From positions 27,344,459 to 27,408,458 of the forward strand of contig OZ038321.1 in NCBI GenBank assembly GCA_964035795.1: DNA of 64,000 nucleotides, read 5' to 3'. A program made the position numbers and the translations under genes. The DNA comes from Pterobdella sp. o SKG-2022 (taxonomy: Eukaryota; Annelida; Clitellata; Hirudinida; Piscicolidae). Shown piece after piece: positions 25,535 through 37,823 of the stretch. How positions within the stretch are numbered: position 1 is the stretch's first letter; every line of letters starts with the position of its first letter. A model generated the notes under the pieces. That model did no database searches and was not told the origin of the DNA. It saw nothing but the letters and a program-made list of their open reading frames with translations.

Positions 25535-28500
25535 TCACAGAGATGTTATGCCGCCATGCTTCTCGTCATACCAGGCTTCGATTTCAGCAATTGTTGTAGG
25601 TATAGATTTGTTGCTGGTTTCTGGCATAAGAAGGGAAATAATGCCTCCAAGGAAAATCAAAACACCGTAACAAGCGTACAAAACATTGGATGAGTTTCAA
25701 TCTTTCGAATAAAATTTATTTTTTAGTTAATTATGTACATGGGGAAATCAAGTTTGTATTAACTATCAAGGAGGAAAACGTTGCTGCTACAGATCCCAGT
25801 CTGCCGATTGTGCTGCAAATACCCAAAGTTTGTGATCTGTGGAAAATATGTTGTAAACCTATAGTTGAGTTTCCAAAATATGAAAAAAATCATTGAAAAT
25901 TTAAAAATTTGATGTTTACCAAGTTTGCGTATATAGTTTAACTCATAATTTACAAAACCACGGTAAATTTCAAACTATATTTTAGTTTGGATTTGAGGAT
26001 TATATATAATATCGAAATTTTCAAATAAAAACCCTAAATTCGTTGGAAAAAGTTCAGCTCCTATGTAATACAAAATGTTAAAAAAAGGAGTGAGGCACAG
26101 TTTGAAGAGTATATTTAGCGCCATAGTTAAACTTTCCGAATGGAGTAACTGTTCTGAATTTTGTAAAATTCTTAGCCTTATCATAAAACGTTAACTAACG
26201 TTTTGAGGCTAAACTTATCGAAAATTTAACTTTTGATTCTCAATAAATGTATTAAAATTGATGTTTTTCGTTACAAAATATTGAAGAAAATACATGCGAT
26301 GTCTCTGAAAAGTTCTGAATTTTGAATATAGTTTAATAATTTTCATAAAGTCGAGTAATCTCACTTTTGTAAACAGTAGTAAAAATGCATAAAAAACAGG
26401 GATTGAGGATATAAAGTTGAAAATAATGATAGGATTTCTTTTTCCATATCTGAAAAAAAAATGAAGCATTACTAAAATAATGAGCAAAAACTTGATTTCA
26501 ACCTCTTGAAGATGTAATAGCCTACAAAACATGCGGGTACTTCTACAATAGCATTCAAAAATCCGCTGAGAAAACGATTTTCTGATAGTGATCCACTCAT
26601 GTAACTGACACCGTAAAAACAGAAATTGTTTATTCTGAAAGATATTTTTAAAGCTGTTTGAAATTCGACTTATAATTATTTGGAAACATAAAAATTTCAA
26701 TTTTATTTTTTAATTCACACCATTTCAAGTTTAGACATCTTACAAAAATAGCAATGCCAAGCTCATGTGTCTCCTCAGATATCGGTTACGCACAAGCATT
26801 GTGACTGAACATTTAGTGTTTTTTGTATCCAGATTAACTTTGTTTTCAATTGAACTAATTGGTTTCGATTGAAATATAGTTTCCTACACAAAACGTTCAC
26901 ATTTTTTTTGTTGGAAAATATTTCTAAATCTTGCTCTGTAAGTTCAACTTTGCTCCATGTAGCAATTCTCTCAAACTCAGCTTCAGCTTTTTTCAAACGA
27001 CCATTAGCATACAGCCAGGGTATTGTTTTTGGTAACCACATCTGATTTTTCAAATTTTAAATTTTCAACAAATAATCACGAATTTCAAAAGTTGAAATTG
27101 TTTATCACTTACATTAGGAAAGGAAGAAAAATTAAAGACCAAATGCTAATGAAAATTTCTAGATAGCTCCAGTTATCAATTAAGTATGCAAAAATTGGAA
27201 GTACTGCTACAGCCATTCCCCAATAGCCTGTGCCGAAAAAGATGTAAAAAAGTCTAACTTTAGTACTGAAAGTTTCGGTCGAGTAAACTATTTTGCTCAC
27301 GATTGTTGCCTGAAATTAATGTGCACAATTAGTAAAATAAACAAGTTAAAAAGTATTTAAATATTTTAAAAAAAACGGTTTGAATCAACCTCTTTTATTA
27401 ACTGAATAATAATAACACGAAGTATACTTGATAATGTGAGTTCAACTTACTAAAAGCTTCGTGTTATTATACTGTTAATAAAAGTGTTTGACTCAAATCG
27501 TTTTTATTCGAATATTGAATTTAAAATAGAATAACTCATGACTTACTTCGACAAAAAATCCAATCAAAAATTTCATTAAAAAGAAGATTTCAATTTTGTT
27601 CACAAAAGTACTCAGAATGCCGAACAACGACATGAAAAAAATACATATAAGCAATGTATATTTTCTTACAAACTTGTCTGAAAACTTTGTAACAAATACA
27701 GCTGACCCTTGTCCAACAACTAATACAATTTGAGAAGTTGACATGAGGTAAGCCCGTTCGCAAACGAGGTCCCACTGTATTGGATTGACTTTTTAAATTC
27801 GGAAAATAATGAATTCAACAAAATAAACCTTTAATACTACTGTAGGACCACTTTTTTCCAAATTGAAAGTCCAGCCATTGATGCAACTTGTAGTTCGGTT
27901 CGATGGAAGAGGAACGCTACTATTTATTGATGAATCTATATCGTAAATAGAACATGATGACAAAGTATCATTATTTATTACTGGAATCCATCTGTGAAGA
28001 GGAGTTTGCTGGGATTGTGCAGTGGTGTGGTGGTCTGTAGCCTGAAGAATTTTGAATTTTTTTTTGAATTTCTAAAATAAATTATTAGTTCTTATTTATA
28101 TAAATACTTTGAGAAAAACATTTTACCTAGATAGTTTTTTCTGGAATAAGTTTGAATCAAACGAGTAATTAATCAAAGGCATTTTAAAAACCTCAAAAAT
28201 ATAAAATCTCAACTTTTGATCTTCATCGTAGTAGTTGGAAAGTTTTTTCAATGCTATTGTTTTTACCAACCTCAAAGTTTGAAAAAGCGGATAGTTTTTT
28301 TTAGACAACTTTTGGGTACCTACAAAAGCTAATGGAGTTAATTCCAACAAAGTTCATCAAAACCATTGTGAAAGATTCATTGGATCAACTATGAGCACTG
28401 AAAAGCCCAAAAAAAGGTAGCCATATAGCAATTTCGCACCCCATACACTGCCACTCACACAAATCCAATGGCTCACTTTAAATTGCCCTTCCTTGAAATA

Positions 28501-29679
28501 TCTCAACTTTCTGCTTTTGCGGCCTTCTGTCCAACATCTAGCATACTTTATCTTGGTTTTTCATGTATGACATGCTGAGTCAATCTTCTCCGTTATCACT
28601 GTTTTTTTTTGCTTCTCAGTAAAACCATTGAGCTGATAATGACTTCCAAGTTCATTATGCATAATATCTAATGTTTTTGGTTTGTTCAAATTTCTGGTAA
28701 TTCATATGGCTATAGAAAACTCTTTTCTAAACTTTTTCAAAGTAATCTGAGAGACATTGTTTCTTTTTTTGGGTTTTGGGGAAATTTTTGAAAGTTATTT
28801 CATTGGTCGTGGACATCATTTGATGTTGACCTAACAAAGCTAGAAGAAAGTACAAGATCATTAAGAAGACAATCCTTTTTTATTATCTAGCCAGAACGTT
28901 GTCAATTAATGTATACCTCTAACAAACCGAGGTGCATAAATTTCTATAACAAAAGCTTTAAAACACAACTGAAACTACTAAAAATGAAAAGTTGAAGCAG
29001 TAAGGATTCAATTCACTTTATACTGTGTGTAAAGATATTTTAGTAGTAATAACAATATCGTAAATCAATAACTGTTTCGAAGTTTCAATAACTAAAGCCA
29101 AATATAATTTCCAAAAACTAGTAAGTTGTTAACGAAAAGCTTCGTATCTTAATAAACTTACTAGTGTTTTGAAATTATATTCATTTTACGGTTTGGCTTT
29201 TGAAAAAATCATAGAGCCAAATAACTTTTCACTTTTTTACATTATTGATCTGTTTAGTCTACAGGTATTTGGAAGAATATATAAAAATGTAAATAGACAA
29301 CATCATTTCATATGATCTTAATTCACTTCATTATAATGAAAGCCCTTGTTTTTATTTATCGTATGTTTTCAAACTTTTCTCAAAGTTTTTCACAGTCAAA
29401 AAAATACAAAACGAAGCTTGATGTTCTACATAAAATTTCTTTAACTTCCAATTTATCACACCACATAACACAATTTCTTGGTTTTTCAATTTCACATGAA
29501 ACAAATAAATCAACATTTTGCTATTTTTAAACAAAATTTCAAAGGGTGATACCTGTATAAATGACTGCTAATATTCTCCAAGCGTATCCTGTTTTGATTG
29601 TAATCATAAATACAGTGAAAATTACAATTTGCCACCTGCCATAGCTTTCTATCTTTTGTAAAGTTTGCCCCAAATTCAT
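25535..29679 (-). CDS. SLC22-type organic ion transporter, near-complete but with phase breaks
   Basis: Twelve-helix major-facilitator transporter of the SLC22 class. Minus-strand exons by splice sites and similarity: 29679-29553 (start; MNLGQTLQKIESYGRWQIVI, TM1); 28041-27829 (large extracellular loop ending TSCINGWTFNLEKSGPTVV); 27774-27547 (WDLVCERAYLMSTSQIVLVV, TM2-4); 27309-27113 (GYWGMAVAVLPIFAYLI, TM5-6); 27041-26754 (LPKTIPWLYANGRLKKAEAE loop); 26634-26503 (GFLNAIVEVPACFVGYYIF); 26449-26365; 26148-26033 (YYIGAELFPTNLG); 25836-25764 (GICSTIGRLGSVAATF); and a last exon to 25535 (GGIISLLMPETSNKSIPTTI). Most junction phases match. Breaks: exon 2 keeps the family's PPHHC in one frame and the rest in another; exon 4 to 5 does not join in phase; exon 5 shifts frame at an A run near 26825; the last exon lacks an in-frame acceptor. 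So it is either a decaying gene or locally mis-sequenced. A foldback repeat sits in the intron after exon 3. Confidence 0.72.
27368..27512. repeat. Foldback repeat in the SLC22 intron
   Basis: Imperfect terminal inverted repeats of about 32 bases (AAAACGGTTTGAATCAAC at the left; the reverse complement of GTTTGACTCAAATCG at the right) enclose an inner hairpin GTGAG-TTCAA-CTTAC, followed by AAAAGCTTCGTGTTATTAT and AATAAA. The same inner motif recurs at 40.8, 42.56 and 53.28 kb. Confidence 0.8.
29098..29188. repeat. Foldback repeat
   Basis: Inverted arms (AACTAGTAAGTT at the left, AACTTACTAGTGTTTT at the right, with flanking TATAATTT and AAATTATA) enclose GTTAACGAAAAGCTTCGTATCTTAATAAA. It has the same core as the 17.1 kb palindrome and lies in the first intron of the minus-strand SLC22-type locus. 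Confidence 0.7.
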
Positions 29680-31385
29680 TTTATTCAACTTATGAACAAC
29701 TGTCGTTTAGTTATTCTCACATTTATTTATTTTAGAATATTATATATATACATTTATTTATATATGTGCATATGTATATAAACATATAACTGATATCTTA
29801 TAAGGATTTATATATATATTAAATTCAAGTTCAGCTTTTTTTATTTTTTGTATAATTTTTAATTTTATTCTATTTACTTTATGTTTTTATTTCAATTTTT
29901 CTATTAATAATTTGTTTATAATATAATTATAGTCGAAAACAAAAGGACCAACAAGAATTTCACCTTGAATGATGTTATTAACTAAATAATACGAAGCTAT
30001 CGCAAGTTGTAATACATTACCAAGTATACTAACTTCAAAACGTTTCTAACTGCCTTGGTAACATCATAGATATTCATTTTTTAGCGCTAAACTGAATATT
30101 GAAATAAAATTTTCTTAATATCAAAAGAAATAAAATTTGCTAAAAATTATAATTTCAAAAAGCTTAGTTGTGTATAGTAATAAGCCAAGAGAAAGGCTCA
30201 TATAGGAGACAACCTTTCAACTAGTTGAAAACAGTTTCAATTTAATAGTTTATTTAAAAATCCTTTTTAAGACATTGGTTTATTAAAAATACTGTATGTC
30301 TTTAAGTATACTATAGAACTTGAACTATAAAACTTGCATTAATTTTTAGAATTTTGTCAAGTTTTCGATATTACGTATCATTTCGGAGTATTTCTAAACC
30401 AACTGCATACTACTACGAAAAACTTCACCATAATGGCTGATACTAATGAAAAAAAAGTTAAAATCTAAGTATGGTGGGATACAAAAATTCAAAATTTTTC
30501 ATAATTTTACCGGTATTTGTCAATACTCTTGTCAGTTTCATCTTTCGATTTGATCTCGCAAACATGGGACCAATGATGAAGTTTTTTATCAATTGAAAAA
30601 ATTTATATTTTTCATTTATATTCAATTATTTTTTTATTCAGTTTATAAATTATTAATTATCATAAAAAAACCATGGAGCTTATATTACTTGATTTATTAT
30701 TGAAACTCAATTATGACAAAATTTTACTTGTTGAAAATTTTAGGTCAATAAAAATTTTCTTTAGGTTTTCTTATAAATCTTCTGAATTTGAAGTCTTACT
30801 GTAGAAATTTGAGTTTACAAAAGAACATACGATGTCTCTAAAAAACTCAATTTCTTAATAATATCTGTAGTAGAAGAGGGAAACAAACAAAAAGTATTAG
30901 TTTTCTCAATCTAGACAGCTTTTCGTAAGAAACTCTTACATAATGTAAGATATTCTCACAAAAAGTTTCACATATTGAGTTAATTAGCAAATTTTGTTTG
31001 TTTTTTTCATTATTTTTTTAGGTTATTCAAAGTGTACCAGACATCGAGTCTATGAATACTGGTATCTAAAAACTTCTATGGGTTCAATTCTGTGGTGAAT
31101 TTAAGATTTAGGGAAAAATTGGTTTTTGATTCATATAATGCAAAGTCTGATTTCATTTTCCCAATAGATGTGTTTTTCACATGATTGCAATGAATGCGGT
31201 TTCAAGCTATTCCATTTTGAGAAATTATACTTAAATCTTCATATCTTAATGACAGTTGCATGTTAGTATGGTTTCTTCAGACTTTTTGCTTCCCTAAATG
31301 CTTCCTTCTCACCATGAAAAACAATTTTTGTTAATGGCTCAGACGGTTTTTTTTAATTGCTTGTTCATTTCGAGAAGTGAATATA
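29680..31385. other. AT-rich upstream region of the SLC22-type locus
   Basis: This would hold the promoter of the minus-strand SLC22-type gene. Short TATATA-rich patches occur at 29740-29820. A partial foldback core (TAATACGAAGC) is at about 29988-30000. No exon is supported. Confidence 0.4.
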
Positions 31386-31388
31386 GTT

Positions 31389-31526
31389 GACAACATTAAT
31401 AAGTTATATTTAGATACGAAGCTTTTCGTTTACAGCTTTAAATTTTCAAGTATACTTGAAAATTTTACTTAGTTTTGTATCTTAATAATATTTATGTGTT
31501 TTTAAATATATTCATTTTATTGTGAC
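31389..31526. repeat. Foldback repeat with palindromic centre
   Basis: The left part has GATACGAAGCTTTTCGTTTACAG. The centre is a perfect palindrome, AAATTTTCAAGTA with its complement, and the right part has TTTGTATCTTAATAATA. Arms are diverged compared with the 17.1 kb copy, suggesting an older insertion of the same family. Confidence 0.65.
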
Positions 31527-32182
31527 CAGTTAAAAATCACTTAGAGGGGTTTTTTTGTTTCAAATACTTATGTTAGGCTTGAAGAATTAAGACGTAAAAA
31601 TATAGTTCTTCAGTAAACTTGAATTTTATCAGTAAAATTACTGCTAAAAGACATTAAAATGTATTTTTCAGCTATATATATACAGTTTATGAAGTTTGAC
31701 GAAGGTCGATTCTAGTATCAAAAGTAAATTTTGTGATTAAAACTTTTAATAATTTATCAAACATACATTGTCATAATAATACTGGATTTTATAAAATAGA
31801 CAGAAATAAAAATATATAAATTTTAAAAATAATTTTAAAAATACAAAATAAAACTTCGAAAAGTTTGAACTAGGAATATAGAAATCAAAAATAAAACAAT
31901 AATACTTTGGAAAAATTCATTATCCTAAAACAAACAAAAAAATAGTAATGAAGGTTATGGTGACACAAATGGTTTTAACTGGTTCACATTTTGCATATGA
32001 GTTTGAAAGAATGTTCAAGTCAACCACCATTAGTTATTTCTTTTATTCCTATTATTCTTATTATTCTTAGTTTTTTATTATTTCCAATGTCTTATTTAAA
32101 TGATATTTATGTTCTATATTATTCATTTCGAAAACCTAAGACCTATTGTACTGCTAGTTATAATTAGAAAAACTCTTGCCAT
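31527..32182. other. AT-rich non-coding stretch
   Basis: I see no exon and no structured repeat here apart from T/A runs. Confidence 0.4.
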
Positions 32183-32287
32183 ATGTCTAATCAAACGCTG
32201 TCGGTTGAGACTGAAAGACAAAAATCCTTAGGACCAGGCAGCATACCAACTCGGCCGAAGCACAACAGAGCACGTTTTCGCTGTTAA
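32183..32287 (+). other. Small GC-rich open frame, function unknown
   Basis: A 34-codon ATG-to-stop frame (MSNQTLSVETERQKSLGPGS, then IPTRPKHNRARFRC) in an island clearly richer in G+C than its surroundings. It lies about 180 bases beyond the 3' end of the minus-strand GPCR gene. It could be a small peptide, a non-coding RNA or part of the receptor's 3' UTR. I recognise no family. Confidence 0.2.
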
Positions 32288-32467
32288 GCAGCTAGCATAA
32301 AAAGTGATGTGATATTTTTATTCTTTTTTATATTCCGTATTACTGTGGCTAATATTATTATTTTTTAATTTAATTATATTCCAACTTCACCCCACCAACC
32401 CATCTACCTAACACCACCTCTCCCCCATCCAAAAAAATTTCATTCACTCTTATCCACCTAACACCAT

Positions 32468-35400
32468 CTACTCCTTATCGACACTAGTGACAGATTCTTG
32501 GGGACTTCTGGAGACTTCATTGGTTGTGTCAAAATTGGTCATTTGTCGTTTGTGCCTCAGTTGGAAGGCCTGCAATGAGAGCCTGCGATAAACTGATTTT
32601 CTGCCTCCCTTCTTGCTTGATAGATGTGGATTCTTATTTATCATTTCTGTCTTTCGATGCAAGTGCAGCTGTGTGTACAAACGTTTCAACTCTGCCTGCG
32701 TTTGGTTAAGTGTGTTTTTATTTATTTGATGTTCTATTATTGCTTTTCATTCACGAGTTTTTTTTTATTTTTTGTTTATTTTTTTGTTTTTTGAATTATT
32801 TTTTTGTTCGTCTGATAACTCTTAAAATGGAAAAAATTTTAATACCCTTATATCGTCTGCAGTCATATTCTCAATTTTGAAGTCTTTTACGTCACATCTG
32901 GGTGGGGCTTTTAGTTTGACCATACCATCGTCTTCTTGGGCGTTTGTGTGTGTAGATTTGACTGCCATCCATAACTGGTGTAGAGTGTTGGAAAATAACG
33001 AGCGGATGAAAATGGTAGCATGAGGTTTTTTATGTAACAATATAATATTTTTAAAAAGTAACATTATATAATTGTTGATTATTGTTTGTTTATTCTCAAT
33101 AAATTTAAAACTAAATGTTACAAAAAATATTTGATTCGAAAAATATTTAAGCTTAATGGTTTGAATTTAATTAATTCATTTAAAATATGAAAATATAAGA
33201 ATAACCAAATTAATTAAAAGTATGATTATAGTGGCATTAACTTCAGGAGTTTCTAGACCACTGAGTATTATGAACTTTGAATGCAAAATAAGTAAATGCT
33301 ATGTAATTCAATGTAAGTTTTCATAGATATGACAATGTTAACAAAAATTATGCAAGTATAACTAAATAAAATAAAATATAAAACTAAGGTTAGGGGAAAA
33401 AAAGGCCTGTGAAACAATCATCAACTTTCAAATATTTCAATTATAAACATTGCTATGAATCTAGATATTTTATCTATGATAAAACCTAGTACAGCAAATA
33501 AATGTTTTTAGGAAACATTGGAGTGCCTATAATAAAACAGTTTTTTGAAAAAATCCTTATAAATAAAAAGACTATAACTCATGCAGTTATTGAAAAAGAC
33601 TTCAGTAAACCTTGGATAGAACAACCAATAAAACAACTGGTGCGGTGGTCAGTTGTGCCCTGAAAAAATAAAGGAGGAAGATTGTGTCTGAATGAGAATA
33701 CGTCCATAAAACCCATCTGTGGTGGTAACGATGATGATGATGATGATCATCATCATCATGATAATGATGCTGATAATGATTTTTTTTGACTGGGATAATA
33801 AAATTGGCTGTGATTAAACTAGAGCAAAAATATTTTTAAAAAATGATATAAACCTTGATGTTTGTGCACAGTGATAATACAAAATAAGTTTTAAAAAAAT
33901 CGAGTACGGCTAGTAAGCAATTATTATACATCACTAAATAAGAAACATAATAACATGGACTATTGTAGCCATCAATACCACTATACCATTAATAAACTAC
34001 CATTACGAGTGCATATGGCCTGGAAAATCAATATTGTAACCTGAGAAATGAGGAAAACAACCTGAGAACAAAGAAGACGAAGGAGATAACAAGCTCAACG
34101 GAAGTGACGATAATGATGAGCCAAACTCCGCTGTTACATGCCTTACATTTCAAAGCAGACTTTATCAAGTAGCATAAGAAGGTTGATTCAACTGTGTGGG
34201 TTCGAAAATAAGAAATTTAACATATGAAGTAGGTAGGTAGGTAGGTAGGTAGGTAGGTAGGTAGGTAGGTAGGTAGGTAGGTAGGTAGGTAGGTAGGTAG
34301 GTAGGTAGGTAGGTAGGTAGGTAGGTAGGTAGGTAGGTAGGTAGGTAGGTAGGTAGGTAGGTAGGTAGGTAGGTAGGTAGGTAGGTAGGTAGGTAGGTAG
34401 GTAGGTAGGTAGGTAGGTAGGTAGGTAGGTAGGTAGGTAGGTAGGTAGATAAATAGATAGATAAATAGATATCCCACTTAATTGCACAAGCACATCCCAC
34501 CATCCAAAACGACACAGTAGGAACTCATGCTCATAAACTTTGTTTCTTATTAGCAGAGAACATGGCGTTATTTTGTTATTTTTGTTTTTTTCATTGGAAA
34601 AACTATAATAAGAATAATAATAATTATTATTTTTGTTGTTATTATCATGTTCATGGACGGATAATGTTTCTTCTGCATCTGTTTCAATTTATTAATTTTT
34701 ATCCATAATATTTATCGATAACTGATTAGAAAGGATTGCAGAAATTGATTATTTATAAAACCCATCAAAAAGTTTTTTTATCATCATTGTTATAATTTTT
34801 TTCACCATTTTTGCCATTAGCATCGTAGTTTCCCAGAAGGTAGTTAAGGTTATCAGAACCTTCCATTAACTCTCTTCTCTGAAACGATTCAGTTACTCAT
34901 AATGATTGCTTGTTATCGATCTATTCATTAACATGAAAACTAATACTAACCCTCGTGTCATATACTCCGTCACCATATCTGAAAGCATTGCCAACATAAC
35001 TTTCATTTTCAGTAGTGACATCTAGTGAACGCCAAAAAAGACTGTGATCGCAATTAGAATCGACAACCAAAGCATTGAAGGAGAGCATAAATACCACCAC
35101 AACAATGACTATGAGACTTAAGCATCGGATCAGATCTCTATCGGAAGCCTGGTACCTGTGTGTCCTTCTGCTTCTCAGTTCGCTTGAAACTCTGTTTGTT
35201 TTTATTTGTTTGTGTGTGTTTATGTTGATTTGAGGTAAATGTATTTAGCTAATGACTATTTTTTGGGACTGCATTAAATAACTTGTGTTTTCATATCGAC
35301 TAAAATTCAAATGTTTAGATTGAATTAATATTTTACTACTCAATCACTTTATCGACTCTCATTTATATTTGAATGCATAGTTTCAAATGCTTGTCTGTTT

Positions 35401-36191
35401 CAAAAAGATGTTCATAAATTTATATCATAACCATATTCACTTGTATATTTTTAGTAACAGAGAACCGTAGACCACAGCAAATCCTAGTTCACGGAACCAA
35501 CTCATTAATATGCATAAGGTGAAATTTGCTTCAAAATATCGTAGCACCACCTAGGGAGTATTTATAAATCAATAATTTGTCTGTTTTTAACATCTAGTTA
35601 AAATTGAAAAAAAAAATAAATAAGTCAATAAAAACTATGTGAATCAAAAAATAAAAAAAGTGTTTCAAAAAAAAGTAAAACCCAACTTGAAATGTTATGA
35701 ACGAATCAATCAATAAAATATTTAAAAAATAAGAATTAATTTCCGTTTTAACTTCATAATAAATTTAACCAACTAATTCTTAATGATAAAGTCTAACCTA
35801 TCAAAAATTATAGTTTCTCTAAGAACAAACTTATCTGAAAAAACTTAATTTTTAAAAGAAAATTTAGAATTACTTCAAAAAACACTGCGTTTTAGCTTAT
35901 AAGCTATAGTTAGCTCATTATAATGTAACCAATACAACTTTTTTCATATAATCTGTTTATATTAACTATTATGACAGAGTTATTTATCAAATAAATTATA
36001 TATTTTCCACTATTGAAAAAGGGGACTTTAAATGAAAAAATAAAATTGATTTTGATAATGAATCAAGTTTTTAACCTTAGGTTATTATCATAAAAATAAA
36101 AATGTTGTATCAATCATAGAAACAGTGAAAATAAATCTAATTGCAACAAAAATAATAATAAAAATAATAATACCTCGAAAGCAAAAGTTAC

Positions 36192-36225
<34 letters not shown>

Positions 36226-37823
36226 TAACAGAAATATAATGCTAATAAAAACAATTTAATTAGTTGATTAGAAAAAAAATTTGAATTAAACACTTTTATC
36301 AACTATATAATAACACGAAGCTTTTAATAGAAAAACAATAAAAACTAAAAAAACAACAATAATAATAAATAAATTTATTTTAATTTATTCTAAAAAACTA
36401 ATTATTTAAAAGTTTCAGATCGTTTGTGAGGTTCAAAATAGACATGTCGACTGCAAAAATAGCTAACGTTCTATGGTATGGTCAAACTTGTTTTTCAATA
36501 ATTATATTAAAAGTCTAATCTAATAAAAGTAAAGCTTTTTGGTTAATAATAGCTATGATAATATTAATAATATAAATAAAAATAGTAATCGAACAGCAAT
36601 ATGCAGAAGCACACACCCAACCACCACTGTCAATAGCAAAGGCCATGTGTTCGTCTTGAGTGGCTGTGAAAACAATAAAAATAATAACATAAGAATAGTA
36701 AGAATAATAGAAAAAATAAAATTGAAAAATAATGACGTTTATTGATAATATTTTTATTAATTTACTAGTAGTATTATGTTTAATGGAGCAAGGTCTAGGG
36801 CAGAAATGCTCAAAGTGCGTAGTTGTTATGGTACAGAGATGACAGAAGCTTCAAAGGCTTATGAATGTTTTGAAAAAGAATATTACTGGTTGATTTTATA
36901 ATTTTAAATAAATTTTGAAAAAGTTCAACGTTTGAAGAGTTTAGAGGTTTGATGATGGAGTGGTATAGAGATGAATCAAGAGATCTGATTAGCCTGAGAT
37001 AAATGAAACCATGAGAATAAAAAATATGATTAAGCTTAAAAATGCAAGTTTTTGAAGGTCTGATTGGTATGTGTTGTTTCAAGTGGTGTTTCAATGTAAG
37101 TGGTAGAAGGAAATGCTTAAAAAGGGATTCAGTGGGGTTTTAACAGTAAACCCAAATAACTATAACTACTAAAATATTATTATTGATAATTAACATCAAA
37201 CAATAATTTTATTTTTAAATTGAAATCACCTTATGGCTTCTGTATTTGAAAATGACAACCACAAGAGCCAATAGCATTGTCAACTCAAAGACTTCTATCA
37301 TTAGGGGTACGGCTCTTAAGTATATGTTGTATGTTGTGGTGTGCGTGATGTTGGCAAGATTGTGTGTGTTGGATTGAATTAGTTTCCTCATAAGAAGTTT
37401 ATCGTTTTGGTTAGTGTTGCTTTCACTAGATCTGACTCTATCATATTTTATGTTATCTTTTTTGTTTTGGCTCTGGCTTATATCAATACTATTACTAATA
37501 TTATCAATGCTTGTTTTATTATTATTCGCATTATTTTGATTATTATAATTATCACTCAACTTATTGTAGTTATGATCCACGAATGATCCATAATCCTTTT
37601 TAATTTTTCCATTTCTAGACCATTTCTTTTTTTTATTACTCAAAATGTAATCATGCTGTTTGTAAGTATTATCCATAAATTCTCCATCTTTTTGGTGTAA
37701 TGAAATTCCGGTATTATAAGCTTGATTGTTGTTATTACTGTTGGAGGCTTTTATTGATATTGGTAGAGATAATAGAATGTTGAATATAATCAACTTTTCA
37801 CACGCATGCTTTACAGCACTCAT
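32468..37823 (-). CDS. GPR158/GPR179-type orphan class C GPCR with short ectodomain
   Basis: Seven-transmembrane receptor of the GPR158/179 group, on the minus strand. Exons: 37823-37230 (ATG, signal-like [14 protein letters not shown], about 140 Asn/Lys/Ser-rich residues, then TM1 [19 protein letters not shown]); 36663-36595 (TM2, [14 protein letters not shown]); 35550-35441 ([20 protein letters not shown], then [18 protein letters not shown]3); 35191-34951 (TM4 and loop 2); 34529 to about 34478 ([14 protein letters not shown], start of TM5); 34040-34001 ([11 protein letters not shown]); 33933-33870 (TM6); 33716-33611 ([22 protein letters not shown]7); 32974-32846 (LWMAVKS to MTADDIR); 32695-32468 ([10 protein letters not shown], then [12 protein letters not shown], stop). 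Phases match at nearly every junction. The DIR-xELKxLYxQL-NPHL segment after TM7 is the clearest family signature. There is no Cache-type domain in the first exon, unlike vertebrate GPR158, and the C-tail is short. TM5 is about six residues short and loop 3 about twelve. The TM2 donor (GTTCGA) and the TM6 donor are weak. Confidence 0.75.
33730..33772. repeat. GAT/ATC trinucleotide patch
   Basis: Runs of GATGAT followed by ATCATC form a short self-complementary simple repeat immediately upstream, in receptor orientation, of the acceptor of the TM7 exon. Confidence 0.8.
34229..34449. repeat. (GTAG)n microsatellite, about 220 bp
   Basis: An uninterrupted GTAG/CTAC tetranucleotide array of about 55 units with diverged GATA-type units at its right end. 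It sits directly against the TM5 exon of the minus-strand receptor. Because the unit contains no stop codon in any frame, the array produces spurious Tyr-Leu-Pro-Thr reading frames. Confidence 0.97.
36189..36227. repeat. (AAT)n microsatellite
   Basis: About twelve AAT units in a purine-rich AATAAT context inside an intron of the receptor gene. Confidence 0.9.
36290..36330. repeat. Partial foldback repeat (one arm)
   Basis: AACACTTTTATCAACTATATAATAACACGAAGCTTTT matches the arm and core of the 27.4 kb foldback copy, but no opposite arm follows. It looks like a truncated or eroded member. Confidence 0.5.

Noticed and set aside
28380..28560. Minus-strand open segment (KYARCWTEGRKSRKLRYF)
   Set aside because: Open for about 60 codons inside the SLC22 intron and somewhat coding-like, but no splice sites or family could be recognised.
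34165..34515. Long Tyr-Leu-Pro-Thr reading frames on the minus strand
   Set aside because: They are the translation of the (TACC)n microsatellite, open in all three frames. Only the few codons before the array belong to the receptor TM5 exon.
36417..36470. An extra receptor exon reading [14 protein letters not shown]
   Set aside because: The YFEP resembles the TM2-TM3 loop, but there is no donor before the stop, and the TM3 exon at 35550-35441 already supplies that segment in phase.
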